NCBI GenBank assembly: GCA_947448955.1
Contig: CANFPU010000007.1
Span: 1-63,766 of the forward strand
Source of the DNA: Burkholderiales bacterium
Lineage (GTDB): Bacteria > Pseudomonadota > Gammaproteobacteria > Burkholderiales > Burkholderiaceae_C
Direction of reading: 5' to 3'
Length of the DNA stretch: 63,766 nucleotides
This document shows positions 47,606 to 57,151 of this stretch, piece by piece. Below the pieces are notes generated by a model. It saw only the letters and a list, made by a program, of their open reading frames with translations. It was not told the origin of the DNA and did no database searches. The first letter of the stretch is position 1; each line of letters opens with the position of its first letter. The position numbers were made by a program, and so were the translations under genes.

Positions 47606-48739
47606 ATGACTATCCAGCGCTTCGCTTTTCCCACCGCGATCGATTTTGGCGCCGGCGCGCGCAAGCTGGTCGCCGCCCATCTGCTCGAACTTGGCTTCAA
47701 ACGCCCGCTGATCGTCACCGACCGAGCGCTGGCTGCGCTGCCGCTGACGGCAGAGTTCCTCGGCCATTTGGCCGGCTTGAACGTGGCGGTCTTCGACGGC
47801 GTGTTCGGCAACCCGAGCTGCGCGCAGGTGATGGCCGGCGCCGCGGCGTTCAAGGCCCATCAGGCAGACTGCGTGATCGGCTTCGGTGGCGGCGCGGCGC
47901 TCGACGTGTCGAAAGTGGTTGCGCTGATGGCGGTGCACGACGGCGACGTGCTCGAGTACGTCTGGGACCACCCTGCCGTGCGGCCCATCGTCAACCCACT
48001 GCCTTACCTGGTCGCGCTGCCAACGACCTCGGGGACCGGGTCGGAGGTCGGCCGTTCGTCGGTGGTCAGCGAAAACGACACGCACCACAAGCGCACCGTG
48101 TTCAGCGCCAAACTGCTGGCCGGGGCGGTGTTCGCTGACCCAGAACTGACGCTGGCGCTGCCCGCCGCCGTGACCGCGGCCACCGGCATGGACGCCTTGA
48201 CGCACAACATCGAGAGCTATCTCTCGCCGGCCTACCACCCGCTGTGCGATGGCATCGCGCTCGAAGGCCTGCGCATCGGCGCGCGCGCGCTGGTAGCCGC
48301 GGTCAATGAGCCTGGCAATCTACAAGCCCGAACCGACATGATGATGAGCTCGATGATGGGGGCGATCGCGTTCCAGAAAGACCTGGGCTCGGTCCACGCC
48401 TGCGCTCATGCGCTGGGCGCCGTCTGCGACATGCACCACGGCCTGGCCAACGCGCTGATGATCGAGCCCGTGCTGGCCTGGAACTTCGAGACGGTACCCG
48501 CCAAGTTCGACGAGCTCGCCCATGCCGCCGGCTTGAGCGGCGGCGGCTTCGCGCTGCTGGCCTGGCTCAAACAGCTCAAGCAGCAGATCGGCATTCATGG
48601 CGGCCTGGCCGCACGCGGCGTGACGACGGCGATGCTGCCACGCCTGGTGCCGCTGGCCGCGACGGACTTCACCGGCCAGACCAACCCGCGACCCGCGACC
48701 GCGGCCGACTACCAACGCTTGTTCCTGGAGGCCATGTGA
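47606..48739 (+). CDS. Iron-containing alcohol dehydrogenase
   Basis: 377 residues of the group III (Fe-ADH) family. The nucleotide loop is VIGFGGGAALDVSKVVAL; LVALPTTSGTGSEVGRSSVV contacts cofactor phosphates; metal ligands fall in ATGMDALTHNIESYLSP (Asp, His), GSVHACAHALGAVCDMHHGLAN split over two His residues. Two roles fit the context: oxidising the alcohol of a gamma-glutamyl amino alcohol, as IpuH does in isopropylamine degradation, or acting on 2-hydroxyethylphosphonate/phosphonoacetaldehyde like the PhpC reductases. Overlap with the amidase gene favours the first. Unresolved from sequence. Confidence 0.88.
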   Translation: MTIQRFAFPTAIDFGAGARKLVAAHLLELGFKRPLIVTDRALAALPLTAEFLGHLAGLNVAVFDGVFGNPSCAQVMAGAAAFKAHQADCVIGFGGGAALDVSKVVALMAVHDGDVLEYVWDHPAVRPIVNPLPYLVALPTTSGTGSEVGRSSVVSENDTHHKRTVFSAKLLAGAVFADPELTLALPAAVTAATGMDALTHNIESYLSPAYHPLCDGIALEGLRIGARALVAAVNEPGNLQARTDMMMSSMMGAIAFQKDLGSVHACAHALGAVCDMHHGLANALMIEPVLAWNFETVPAKFDELAHAAGLSGGGFALLAWLKQLKQQIGIHGGLAARGVTTAMLPRLVPLAATDFTGQTNPRPATAADYQRLFLEAM

Positions 48740-49581
48740 ACACGCCCGACAAAACCGCCAACGCAAGGCCGCTGCTGATCGGCGTTTCGGCGCGGATCTA
48801 CCACCCCGGCACGCCCGGCATCCAGGTCAGCGGCGTGTGGACCAAGACGCTGCACTACCTGGAGCAATCGGTCGCGCATTGGGTGATGTCAGGCGGCGCG
48901 ATGGCGGTGATGGTGCCGGCGGTGGACGCCGAGAGCGTCGTCAAACGCTCGGACATCCGGCTTGACGATTACGCCGCCGCACTCGACGGACTGGTGCTGC
49001 AAGGGGGCAACGATGTCGCACCGGAAAACTATGGCGAGACACCGCAACACGTCGACTGGCACGGCGATCGGATCCGCGACCGCTACGAACTCGAGCTGAT
49101 CGAGGCTTTCGTCAAGGCCGGCAAACCGGTGTTCGGTGTCTGCCGGGGTTTTCAGTTGATCAACGTGATGTACGGCGGCACACTGCTGCAAGACATCGCG
49201 ACGCAGCGCCCGACCTCGGCCTCGCACCGCGATGTGTCGGTCTACGAACACCATCTCCACGAAGTCGATCTGCTGCCAGGCACCCGGCTGGCAGCGCTTT
49301 ACCCAGGGGTGAGCCGAGTCGTCACCAACAGCATCCATCACCAGGGGATCAAAGATCTGGCACCCGGCTTCATCGTCGAGGCGCGCTGTCCAGAGGACGG
49401 CATGATCGAGGCCATCCGCGGCGCGGGACCAAGCTACATCGCGGCCGTGCAGTGGCACCCCGAATTCCACGACCCCCAAACGCTGGGCACTTTCGACGAC
49501 ACGCCGATGCTGCGCGATTTCCTCGCCGCTGCGCAGCTTGCGCGCGACGCCGCCGCGCCAGCCGACACGATCACACCATGA
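48736..49581 (+). CDS. Gamma-glutamyl amide hydrolase, class I amidotransferase type (PuuD-like, peptidase C26)
   Basis: 281 residues. The catalytic Cys136 lies in PVFGVCRGFQLINVMYGGTL and the His-Glu pair in AVQWHPEFHD near residue 240; LDGLVLQGGNDVAPENYGE is the oxyanion-side loop. PuuD hydrolyses gamma-glutamyl-GABA to glutamate and GABA; here the likely substrate is the carboxylic product of the neighbouring dehydrogenases, for example gamma-glutamylglycine. GTG start overlaps the alcohol dehydrogenase stop (GTGA), and its own stop overlaps the next ATG, so the three genes are tightly coupled. Confidence 0.88.
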   Translation: MNTPDKTANARPLLIGVSARIYHPGTPGIQVSGVWTKTLHYLEQSVAHWVMSGGAMAVMVPAVDAESVVKRSDIRLDDYAAALDGLVLQGGNDVAPENYGETPQHVDWHGDRIRDRYELELIEAFVKAGKPVFGVCRGFQLINVMYGGTLLQDIATQRPTSASHRDVSVYEHHLHEVDLLPGTRLAALYPGVSRVVTNSIHHQGIKDLAPGFIVEARCPEDGMIEAIRGAGPSYIAAVQWHPEFHDPQTLGTFDDTPMLRDFLAAAQLARDAAAPADTITP

Positions 49582-50951
49582 CCCAGCTGCAGATCCACAA
49601 CCCCGCCACCGGCGCGATGATCGCCGAGCTGCGCTGCGATGACGATGCCAGCGTGGCGGCCAAGACCGCCGCTGCGCGTGCGGCCCAGCGGGCCTGGCAG
49701 CTTGTGCCGATGGCCGACAAGCTGGCGATGGTCCAGCGCTTTAGGGCGATGCTGAGCGCAGAGCTAGAGAACTTGGCGACCACGCTGACCCAGGAGGTTG
49801 GCAAGCCGATCGCGCAATCGCGCAATGAGCTCAACGGCCTGTTGCCGAGAATCGACTTCTTCCTCGAACAGGCCGAGGCCGCGGTCCGAGACCAGCATGT
49901 GTTCGATGACGCCGGCATGCACGAGCAAATCGGCCACATCCCGCTGGGCGTGGTGGCCAACATCTCGGCCTGGAACTACCCCTATTTCGTTGGCTGCAAC
50001 GTGATCCTGCCAGCGCTGCTGACGGGCAACACGGTGCTGTACAAGCCTTCGGAATACGCCACGCTGAGCGGCCTGCACATCACCCGGCTGCTGCACGCGA
50101 GTGGTGTGCCGGCCAACGTGCTGCAATGCCTGGTCGGCGCCGGCGCGGTCGGCACCGCGTTGACACAGCAGCGCATCGACGGCGTGTTCTTCACCGGCAG
50201 CCATGGCACCGGCGCCCGGATTGCCGCGCAGGTCGCGCCGCGGATGATCAAGCTCCAGCTCGAGCTCGGCGGCAAGGACCCGAGCTATGTACGGGCCGAC
50301 GCCGATCCCCGGGCGGCCGCCGAAAGCCTGGCCGACGGCGCGATGTACAACACCGGCCAAAGCTGTTGCTCGGTCGAGCGCATCTATGTGCACGCCGCCG
50401 TCTATGACGCTTTCGTCAGCCACTTCCTGGCTGCCGTGGAGGCCCTGCGCATGGGCGACCCGATGGACCCTGCGACCTCCGTTGGCGCATTGACCCGCGC
50501 GCCGCAACTCGACCTGCTGCAGGCCCAGGTCGACGAGGCGCTGGCGCTGGGTGCCACGCTGCGCTGCGGTGGCCACCGCCTGCCGGGGCCGGGCAACTGG
50601 TTCGAGCCCACGGTGCTGACGGAAGTCGACCACCGAATGGCGCTGATGCGCGAAGAGAGCTTCGGCCCAATCATCGGCATCCAGAAGGTCGGCAGCGACG
50701 ATGAGGCGGTCGCGCTGATGAACGACAGCCGCTATGGCCTGACCGCGGGCATCTACAGCCGCGACGAGGCCAGGTCGCGCGAGCTACTCGACCAGGTCAA
50801 CGCCGGCAGCGTTTACTGGAACTGCTGCGACCGGGTCAGCCCACGCCTGCCCTGGTCCGGCCAGGGCGACTCGGGCATCGGATTGACCTTGTCGACCGCC
50901 GGCATCCAGACCTTCACCCGACCCAAGGCCTGGCATCTGCGCCAGCCCTGA
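49578..50951 (+). CDS. NAD(P)-dependent aldehyde dehydrogenase
   Basis: 457 residues from the ATG at 49578, which overlaps the amidase stop (ATGA). Motifs: NISAWNYPYFVGCNVILPAL (NAD-binding entrance), FFTGSHGTGARIA, Glu229 in QLELGGKDPSYV, catalytic Cys263 in NTGQSCCSVER, and EESFGPIIGIQ. The C-terminal dimer strand TRPKAWHLRQP ends the protein. It would oxidise the aldehyde made by the iron alcohol dehydrogenase, as IpuG/PuuC do in gamma-glutamylated pathways. It is a different subgroup from phnY at 37327. Confidence 0.88.
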   Translation: MTQLQIHNPATGAMIAELRCDDDASVAAKTAAARAAQRAWQLVPMADKLAMVQRFRAMLSAELENLATTLTQEVGKPIAQSRNELNGLLPRIDFFLEQAEAAVRDQHVFDDAGMHEQIGHIPLGVVANISAWNYPYFVGCNVILPALLTGNTVLYKPSEYATLSGLHITRLLHASGVPANVLQCLVGAGAVGTALTQQRIDGVFFTGSHGTGARIAAQVAPRMIKLQLELGGKDPSYVRADADPRAAAESLADGAMYNTGQSCCSVERIYVHAAVYDAFVSHFLAAVEALRMGDPMDPATSVGALTRAPQLDLLQAQVDEALALGATLRCGGHRLPGPGNWFEPTVLTEVDHRMALMREESFGPIIGIQKVGSDDEAVALMNDSRYGLTAGIYSRDEARSRELLDQVNAGSVYWNCCDRVSPRLPWSGQGDSGIGLTLSTAGIQTFTRPKAWHLRQP

Positions 50952-50980
50952 AATTGGCGCCAGCGCTGAACCAGCCCGCG

Positions 50981-51661
50981 ATGCCGGACAAGCTCAAGCT
51001 CACACTGTTCGACCTCGACCACACACTGCTCGAGGGCGACAGCGATGTGCTGTGGTGCGATTTCCTGATCGACCAGGGCCGACTGGATCGCGCGAAATTT
51101 GAGCGCCGCAATGCCGAAATGGCGCGCCAATACCGCGCCGGCCTGGTCAGCCCCCATGCGTTTTGCAACTTCTATGTCGCCACCCTGGCGGGCCACAGCG
51201 CGGCGGATTGGGGTCCGCTGCGACACCAGTTCCTGGACACGGTGGTGGCACCGCGCATTTCGCCCGCGGCCCACGCGCTGGTGCGGCGCCACCGCATCGC
51301 CGGCGACCTGATCGTGCTGACCACCGCGACCAACCGCTTTCTGACCACGCTGACCGCAGCGCACCTGGGCTTGCCACACCTGATCGCCACCGAATGCGAG
51401 ACCGACGCCGACGGACGCTTCACTGGCCGCACCACCGGCACCCTCAACATGCGAGAGGGCAAGGTGGTACGCCTGCAGGATTGGCTGGCGGCGCGACAGA
51501 TCGAGCTGTCGGACTGCGAGTCCAGGCTGTACAGCGACTCGATCAATGACTTGCCCTTGCTCCAAGCGGTAGACCAGCCGGTTGCGGTGAACCCAGACGA
51601 TCGCCTGCTGGCCCAGGCGCAGGCACAGGGATGGCCCGTGTATCAGCTGCGTAAGGGCTGA
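50981..51661 (+). CDS. HAD-IB family phosphatase (SerB/CicA-like)
   Basis: 226 residues from ATG 50981; a TTG nine codons upstream is possible. HAD motif I is [19 protein letters not shown] (nucleophile Asp and acid/base Asp), motif [13 protein letters not shown] (Thr), motif [22 protein letters not shown] (Asp pair). The helical C1 cap lies between motifs I and II. These phosphomonoesterases of Burkholderiales have no fixed substrate. It follows the aldehyde dehydrogenase by 29 bp, so it might be the last gene of the phosphonate arm (a phosphoethanolamine phosphatase would make sense) or a chromosomal neighbour of miaB. I cannot decide. Confidence 0.82.
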   Translation: MPDKLKLTLFDLDHTLLEGDSDVLWCDFLIDQGRLDRAKFERRNAEMARQYRAGLVSPHAFCNFYVATLAGHSAADWGPLRHQFLDTVVAPRISPAAHALVRRHRIAGDLIVLTTATNRFLTTLTAAHLGLPHLIATECETDADGRFTGRTTGTLNMREGKVVRLQDWLAARQIELSDCESRLYSDSINDLPLLQAVDQPVAVNPDDRLLAQAQAQGWPVYQLRKG

Positions 51662-51855
51662 AAACCACTACACTTCGGCCCCGCGCCGGGTTCCGGCGCA
51701 GCCCGCAGCCCCTGGATCCACACCATGTTCCGCTGTGTCTCGACGGCGCTGATGCGCCTGCTGTCCACGCTGAACTTGGAGCTGGGTTTCGACCCGGCCA
51801 GTCAAGTCTGGGCCCAGTGCTGACGCCACCGAGTGACGCCACCGAGACCAATCCG

Positions 51856-53208
51856 ATGAGCAAGAAAGTCTACATCCGCAGCTTCGGCTGCCAGATGAAC
51901 GAATACGACGCTGGCAAGATGGCCGACGTGATGCGCGCGGCCGAAGGCTATGAACCCACGGCCGATCCCGAGCAAGCCGACCTGATCCTGTTCAACACCT
52001 GCTCGGTACGCGAAAAGGCACAGGAGAAAGTCTTCTCGGACCTGGGTCGGGTCAAGCACCTGAAAGCCAAGGGCGTTTTGATCGGTGTCGGTGGCTGTGT
52101 TGCGAGTCAGGAGGGCGCGGCCATCCTCGACCGCGCACCCTATGTCGATGTGGTGTTCGGACCGCAGACCTTGCACCGATTGCCGCAGTTGCTTGAGCGC
52201 CGCCAATCGATGGGCCGAGCGCAAGTCGACATCAGCTTCCCTGAGATCGAAAAGTTCGACCACCTGCCGCCAGCCAAGGTCGAGGGCGCATCGGCCTTTG
52301 TGTCGATCATGGAGGGCTGCTCCAAGTACTGCTCGTACTGCGTCGTGCCCTACACCAGAGGCGAGGAAGTGAGTCGACCTTTTGAGGACGTGCTGGTGGA
52401 GATCGCCGGCTTGGCCGACCAGGGCGTCAAGGAGGTCACGCTGCTGGGACAGAACGTCAACGCCTATCGCGGCAAGATGGGACAGACTGCCGAGATCGCC
52501 GACTTCGCGCTGCTGCTCGAGTATGTCCACGAGATCCCCGGTATCGAGCGAATCCGCTACACCACCAGCCACCCCAACGAGTTCACCCAGCGGCTGATCG
52601 ACGCCTATGACGAACTGCCGAAGCTGGTCAGCCACCTGCATTTGCCGGTGCAGCACGGCTCGGACCGAATCCTGATGGCGATGAAGCGAGGCTATACGGC
52701 GATCGAATACAAAAGCACGATCCGCAAGCTTCGCGCGGTCCGGCCGCAGCTCAGCCTGTCGTCGGATTTCATCGTCGGTTTCCCAGGGGAAACCGAAGAA
52801 GACCATCAAAAAACGCTCAAGCTGATCGAAGACTTCGGCTTCGACGCCAGCTTCAGTTTCGTGTTCAGCCCGCGCCCCGGCACACCCGCGGCCAACCTGC
52901 AAGACGACACGCCACAGGAACTCAAACTCAAGCGGCTACAGCAACTTCAGGCACTGCTCGAAGTCAACGTGCGGCGCATCAGCGCGAGCCGGGTGGGTCA
53001 GACACAAACCATCTTGGTCGAGGGTCCCAGCCGCAAGAGCGCTGCCGAGTTGATGGGCCGCACTGAGTGCAACCGCATCGTCAACTTTGACGGCGGGCCG
53101 GCCTCGGACCGCTTGGTGGGCCAGATGCTGGACCTCAAGATCACCCAGGCGCTGCCGCATTCGATGCGCGGTGAGGTGATCACCCGCGAGCATGCCGTCG
53201 CGAACTGA
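51856..53208 (+). CDS. miaB: tRNA-2-methylthio-N6-dimethylallyladenosine synthase MiaB
   Basis: Radical SAM methylthiotransferase that modifies A37 of tRNAs reading U-starting codons. The N-terminal UPF0004 domain starts [17 protein letters not shown] and holds cluster cysteines in [10 protein letters not shown] and [11 protein letters not shown]. The radical SAM cluster motif C-x-x-x-C-x-x-C is [18 protein letters not shown]. The C-terminal TRAM domain includes [20 protein letters not shown]. 450 residues from ATG 51856. A 194-bp gap upstream holds a perfect 7-bp GC hairpin (51683-51699) without a T-tract. Confidence 0.97.
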   Translation: MSKKVYIRSFGCQMNEYDAGKMADVMRAAEGYEPTADPEQADLILFNTCSVREKAQEKVFSDLGRVKHLKAKGVLIGVGGCVASQEGAAILDRAPYVDVVFGPQTLHRLPQLLERRQSMGRAQVDISFPEIEKFDHLPPAKVEGASAFVSIMEGCSKYCSYCVVPYTRGEEVSRPFEDVLVEIAGLADQGVKEVTLLGQNVNAYRGKMGQTAEIADFALLLEYVHEIPGIERIRYTTSHPNEFTQRLIDAYDELPKLVSHLHLPVQHGSDRILMAMKRGYTAIEYKSTIRKLRAVRPQLSLSSDFIVGFPGETEEDHQKTLKLIEDFGFDASFSFVFSPRPGTPAANLQDDTPQELKLKRLQQLQALLEVNVRRISASRVGQTQTILVEGPSRKSAAELMGRTECNRIVNFDGGPASDRLVGQMLDLKITQALPHSMRGEVITREHAVAN

Positions 53209-53287
53209 GATTCAGCCGCAACAACCGATCAAGGCCTCCTCCAAGACCACTGTCACCAGATCTAGGCTGTCGCCGGACTGTAAATAT

Positions 53288-53306
53288 TTAAGTACCAACA
53301 ACTTAA
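53288..53306. other. AT-rich patch with a short inverted repeat, upstream of the DUF535 gene
   Basis: TTAAGT and ACTTAA flank seven bases in an unusually AT-rich stretch (about 53278-53335) of the 254-bp gap after miaB. Probably promoter or operator sequence for the DUF535 gene; no clear -35/-10 pair could be fixed. Confidence 0.35.
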
Positions 53307-53462
53307 CAATGCTACACAATAGGGGTTTTGCAGATCACGGCCGTGCCAAGCGCATTTCCTCTGCCGTCATTGCGGCACACCTTCAGCCCTGGTGGCCTAT
53401 CGACGTAGCACGGCAACCTGCCAGATCGCGCCGATAAGCCTTGCTGGCCCTCAGTCGAGGGC

Positions 53463-54317
53463 ATGCTGGCCTCACGCGGGGTCCGCGGCGCAACCGCCTG
53501 GGTGAAGACCTGGTGGCGCATGCAACGCAGCCGAGCGCATCAGGCATCGCTGCTCGACGTGCTGGCGAAACACCCCACATGGGCCCAGCATTTTGGTCGG
53601 CATCCGAGCCACTTCCACTGCGCGATCAGCCATTACGTCGACCGACGCTTTAGCAGTGCCCAGCGCATGTCGGCGCTGGCCCAAGACTTGGTCATGGCCG
53701 AACGCTGCTTCGGCTCAGCACTTGCAGCCCGCATCAGCAGCGGCGAATGGGTTCGGCTCTGGACACTCCATGAGGGCGTGCATCTGTGCTTGGGGCTCAA
53801 CGATGTCAGTGTCCACGAGGGGCTGTGGGCACTGTCGCTGCGAGACGACACAGGGCGCAGGCTGTACCTGCTGAGCTTCTCGTTACGATCACCCGAGGCC
53901 ATGCTGGTGGCCACGCTGCAAGGGCCTGCGGCCGGCGAGGAAAGCGGCTTGTGCGTGGTCCGCCGATTGACCAAACAGTCGCAGGGTTTGCGACCTCAGG
54001 CCTTGATGATGGCGGCCTTGCGGGCGGTCTGCAGAGCCTGGCAGATCGGTGCGATGGCCGGCATCGCGCCGCAGCACCACATCAAGGGCCGTTGGAATTT
54101 GCGCGCCAAGCGGCTGCGCTTTGACTATGTCGGATTCTGGCAAGAGCAAGGCGGTTGCGAGGCCTCAGACGGCCATTGGTCGCTGCCGCTGATGCTGCCA
54201 CCACGTTCTCCGCAAGACATTGCGCCACAAAAGCGCGCGATGTACAGGCGCCGGCAACAGATGATCGACGGCATGAACCGCCAGATCGCAGAGTCACTGC
54301 ACGCCTCAAAGGCCTGA
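53463..54317 (+). CDS. DUF535 (VirK/YbjX-like) family protein
   Basis: 284 residues, soluble, rich in Arg, Leu and His. [20 protein letters not shown], the L-x-x-H-E-G-x-x-x-x-L segment [38 protein letters not shown] and [14 protein letters not shown] (a conserved H-H or N-H near the end of the family) place it in DUF535, the VirK/YbjX family, which has been linked to envelope stress and virulence in enterics but has no known biochemical activity. The C-terminal 40 residues are strongly basic. It stands alone; the next gene converges from the minus strand with a 3-bp gap. Confidence 0.8.
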   Translation: MLASRGVRGATAWVKTWWRMQRSRAHQASLLDVLAKHPTWAQHFGRHPSHFHCAISHYVDRRFSSAQRMSALAQDLVMAERCFGSALAARISSGEWVRLWTLHEGVHLCLGLNDVSVHEGLWALSLRDDTGRRLYLLSFSLRSPEAMLVATLQGPAAGEESGLCVVRRLTKQSQGLRPQALMMAALRAVCRAWQIGAMAGIAPQHHIKGRWNLRAKRLRFDYVGFWQEQGGCEASDGHWSLPLMLPPRSPQDIAPQKRAMYRRRQQMIDGMNRQIAESLHASKA

Positions 54318-54320
54318 AAC

Positions 54321-54593
54321 TCAGCGTCGCCACCCGCGCCACCACAGCGTCAGCGCTGCGGCCAGCACCATCACGCCGTAAGTGCCCATCCGGCCATCTC
54401 GGCCCAGCCAGACCAGACCCGCCACCAGCACCACAGCGCAGCTGCCGGCCGTCCAGATCACCAATCCGAGCCATCGCGCTGCTCGCAACTCGCGCCGCCA
54501 CAAGAGCTTGGCCAGCGTCGGCGCACTCAAGCCCATGCCGAACGCTGGGGCGAAGAAATTGGCCAGATGCCAGAACGCGTCGACAGAATCCAT
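54321..54593 (-). CDS. Small membrane protein of unknown function
   Basis: 90 residues from ATG 54593, with three predicted membrane helices: [41 protein letters not shown] and [14 protein letters not shown], separated by Arg-rich loops and ending in a Trp/Arg-rich tail. A longer frame adds 24 residues upstream without support. I do not recognise the family. It diverges from hemA with about 110 bp between starts, and similar small proteins are found upstream of hemA in related genomes, from memory. Confidence 0.65.
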   Translation of the reverse strand: MDSVDAFWHLANFFAPAFGMGLSAPTLAKLLWRRELRAARWLGLVIWTAGSCAVVLVAGLVWLGRDGRMGTYGVMVLAAALTLWWRGWRR

Positions 54594-54691
54594 GGTGGGT
54601 AGTGGCTGCCGATGCACGCAGCAGATTTGACCCAGGTCAAGCCAAGCCGGCGACGGGGGCCACACAGCGACTGCTGCAAGAGGGCGAATTC

Positions 54692-54697
54692 TATAAT
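54692..54697 (+). promoter_or_regulatory. Consensus -10 element just before hemA
   Basis: TATAAT ends only 6 bp before the hemA ATG (54704), so transcription would begin at or next to the start codon. No Shine-Dalgarno lies in between and no consensus -35 is visible at 17 bp. Confidence 0.4.
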
Positions 54698-54703
54698 TCG
54701 GCC

Positions 54704-56002
54704 ATGAGTGTGTTCACGTTGGGTTTGAACCATATGACCGCGCCGGTTGATCTGCGCGGTCGTTTTGCGTTTGCCACCGAACAACTGTCACCGGCCTTGC
54801 GGGGTTTTCGCGAGCGCCTGATGCGCGCATTGCCTGAGGCGGCACTGCTGTCGACCTGCAACCGCACCGAGCTCTACGTTGCGGCCGAACCGGCTCAGGT
54901 CAACGCATTGATCAGCCCGGCGATCGACTGGCTTGCGACGCAAGGGGGTGTCAGCAGCGAACAGCTGCGGCAACACACCTATGTGCTCGAGCACCAACAT
55001 GCCGCACGCCATGCCTTCCGAGTCGCCGCCGGGCTTGACTCGATGGTGCTGGGCGAGCCCCAGATCCTCGGCCAGATGAAGCAGGCGGTGCGCGAAGCGG
55101 ACTCCGCCGGCACCTTGGGCACCACCTTGCATCAGCTGTTCCAGCGATCGTTCTCGGTCGCCAAGGATGTGCGCACCTCGACCGAAATCGGCGCGCACTC
55201 GATCAGCATGGCGGCCGCGTCGGTAAGGCTCGCCGCGCAGCTGTTCGAAGATCTGCGCGACATCCAGGTGCTGTTTGTCGGCGCTGGCGAAATGATCGAA
55301 CTGGTGGCGACGCACTTTGCCGCCCGGGCGCCTCGAGGCATCACGATTGCCAACCGCACCCTCGAACGAGGCGAGAAACTGGCCGGTCGTTTTGGCGGAC
55401 AGGCCTTGCGCTTGGCCGACCTGCCGCAGCGCCTGCACGAATTCGACGCCATCGTCTCCTGCACGGCGAGCAGCCTGCCGATCATCGGCTTGGGCGCCGT
55501 CAAGAGCGCGCTCAAAGCGCGCCGCCATCGGCCAATGTTCATGGTCGACCTGGCAGTGCCGCGCGACATCGAGCCCGAAGTCGGCAGCTTGTCGGACATC
55601 TACCTCTACACCGTCGACGATCTCGCTGCCGTGGTGCAGTCGGCGGGCGAAAAACGTCAGGCTGCCGTGGCCCAAGCCGAAGCCATCATCGACGCCGGGG
55701 TGCAGAGCTTTGCCCATTGGCTGGACCAGCGGGCCACCGTGCCGCTGATCCAGGCGCTGCAGGCCCAGGCCAACGACTGGCGCGCCACCGAAATCGCCCG
55801 CGCCCGCAAACTGCTGGCCAAAGGGGCCGACATCGACAGCGTGCTCGAGACCCTGTCGCGCGGCCTGACGCAAAAACTGCTGCATGGGACCTTGGCCGAG
55901 TTGCATGCCAGCGACGGCGAGTCCCGGGTGCAGATGGCGCAGACAGTTTCGCGACTGTTCCTGCGCCAGGCACCGCGCAACCCAGCAGGCGACGCCAGCT
56001 AG
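54704..56002 (+). CDS. hemA: Glutamyl-tRNA reductase
   Basis: First committed step of C5 haem synthesis: reduces glutamyl-tRNA to glutamate-1-semialdehyde with [23 protein letters not shown] is the standard opening; the catalytic Cys lies in [33 protein letters not shown] follows; the NADPH site is [17 protein letters not shown]. The C-terminal dimerisation helices are present. 432 residues. The frame is open far upstream through the opposite-strand membrane gene, but similarity begins at 54704. It leads the hemA-prfA-prmC cluster. Confidence 0.97.
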   Translation: MSVFTLGLNHMTAPVDLRGRFAFATEQLSPALRGFRERLMRALPEAALLSTCNRTELYVAAEPAQVNALISPAIDWLATQGGVSSEQLRQHTYVLEHQHAARHAFRVAAGLDSMVLGEPQILGQMKQAVREADSAGTLGTTLHQLFQRSFSVAKDVRTSTEIGAHSISMAAASVRLAAQLFEDLRDIQVLFVGAGEMIELVATHFAARAPRGITIANRTLERGEKLAGRFGGQALRLADLPQRLHEFDAIVSCTASSLPIIGLGAVKSALKARRHRPMFMVDLAVPRDIEPEVGSLSDIYLYTVDDLAAVVQSAGEKRQAAVAQAEAIIDAGVQSFAHWLDQRATVPLIQALQAQANDWRATEIARARKLLAKGADIDSVLETLSRGLTQKLLHGTLAELHASDGESRVQMAQTVSRLFLRQAPRNPAGDAS

Positions 56003-56056
56003 CTGCCCTGCCGGCGCGCCATCGACTCTCGGGTCGGGCGCGCCGCACTCGCGCCC

Positions 56057-57151
56057 ATGAGAGACTCCCTCCGACTTCAATTACAACGCTTGGCGATGCG
56101 CTTGGCCGAGCTGGACGAGCACCTGAGTGACCCCAAGCTGGGTCAGGACATCGCGCGCTACCGAGCGGTCGCACGCGAACAGTCCGAGGCTGCCGCGCTG
56201 GTGCAGCGCCTGCGGCACTACGAGCGGCGCGAAGCCGATCTGGCCGCTGCGCGCGACCTGCTGGCCGAGTCGGGCGACGATGCCGAAATCGCCGAGATGG
56301 CGCGCGAAGAGATCGTCGCCGCGCAACAAGACCTGTCAGACGAATTGACCGCACTGCAGACTGCGTTGCTGCCGCACGATCCCGACGACGAGCGAAACGC
56401 GTTCATGGAAATCCGCGCCGGCGCCGGTGGCGACGAATCGGCGCTGTTCGCCGCCGATCTGGTACGCATGTACCTGCGCTATTTCGAACGCTGCGGCTGG
56501 CGGACCGAGGTGATGAGCGAGTCGACCTCCGACTTGGGTGGCTACAAAGAGTTGGTGCTGAGAATCGAAGGGCGGGAGGTCTACGGCGCGCTGAAGTTCG
56601 AATCCGGCGGACACCGGGTGCAGCGCGTGCCCGCCACCGAGTCGCAAGGTCGCATCCACACCAGTGCCTGCACCGTCGCCGTGATGCCCGAGCCCGATGC
56701 CGCCACCGAGATCACACTCAACCCGGCCGATCTGCGCATTGACACTTTCCGCGCCAGCGGCGCTGGTGGCCAGCACATCAACAAGACCGATTCCGCGATA
56801 CGCATCACCCACTTGCCCACCGGTCTGGTGGCCGAATGCCAGGACGATCGCTCACAGCACCGAAACAAGGCCAAAGCAATGGCCGTGCTGCAAGCCAGAC
56901 TGCGCGACAAGGAGCGTGCCCAGCGTGACGCCACCGAGGCCGCCACCCGCAAAAGCCTGGTCGGCACCGGCGACCGGTCAGACCGAATTCGGACCTACAA
57001 CTTCCCGCAAGGCCGGCTCACCGACCACCGCATCAACCTGACGCTCTACAAGCTGGGCGCGATCATGGAAGGCGACCTGGGCGATGTGCTCAGCGCGCTG
57101 CAAGCGGCCCAGGCACAGGACCAACTCGCGGCACTTGAAGGCGCGGCATGA
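56057..57151 (+). CDS. prfA: Peptide chain release factor 1
   Basis: Terminates translation at UAA and UAG. The class I signature [20 protein letters not shown] holds the universal GGQ at residues 237-239, whose Gln is methylated by PrmC, the next gene. The stop-recognition region (anticodon-like P-x-T) is in [17 protein letters not shown]. 364 residues, the family length. It starts 54 bp after hemA and its stop overlaps the prmC ATG (ATGA), so the factor and its modifying enzyme are co-translated. Confidence 0.98.
   Translation: MRDSLRLQLQRLAMRLAELDEHLSDPKLGQDIARYRAVAREQSEAAALVQRLRHYERREADLAAARDLLAESGDDAEIAEMAREEIVAAQQDLSDELTALQTALLPHDPDDERNAFMEIRAGAGGDESALFAADLVRMYLRYFERCGWRTEVMSESTSDLGGYKELVLRIEGREVYGALKFESGGHRVQRVPATESQGRIHTSACTVAVMPEPDAATEITLNPADLRIDTFRASGAGGQHINKTDSAIRITHLPTGLVAECQDDRSQHRNKAKAMAVLQARLRDKERAQRDATEAATRKSLVGTGDRSDRIRTYNFPQGRLTDHRINLTLYKLGAIMEGDLGDVLSALQAAQAQDQLAALEGAA

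Noticed and set aside
51725..51823. A 32-codon open frame ([10 protein letters not shown]...) between the HAD gene and miaB
   Set aside because: No convincing ribosome-binding site, no recognisable similarity, and such short frames are common in this GC-rich sequence.
54155..54703. A long N-terminal extension of HemA
   Set aside because: It overlaps the DUF535 gene and the antisense membrane gene; standard HemA begins at 54704.
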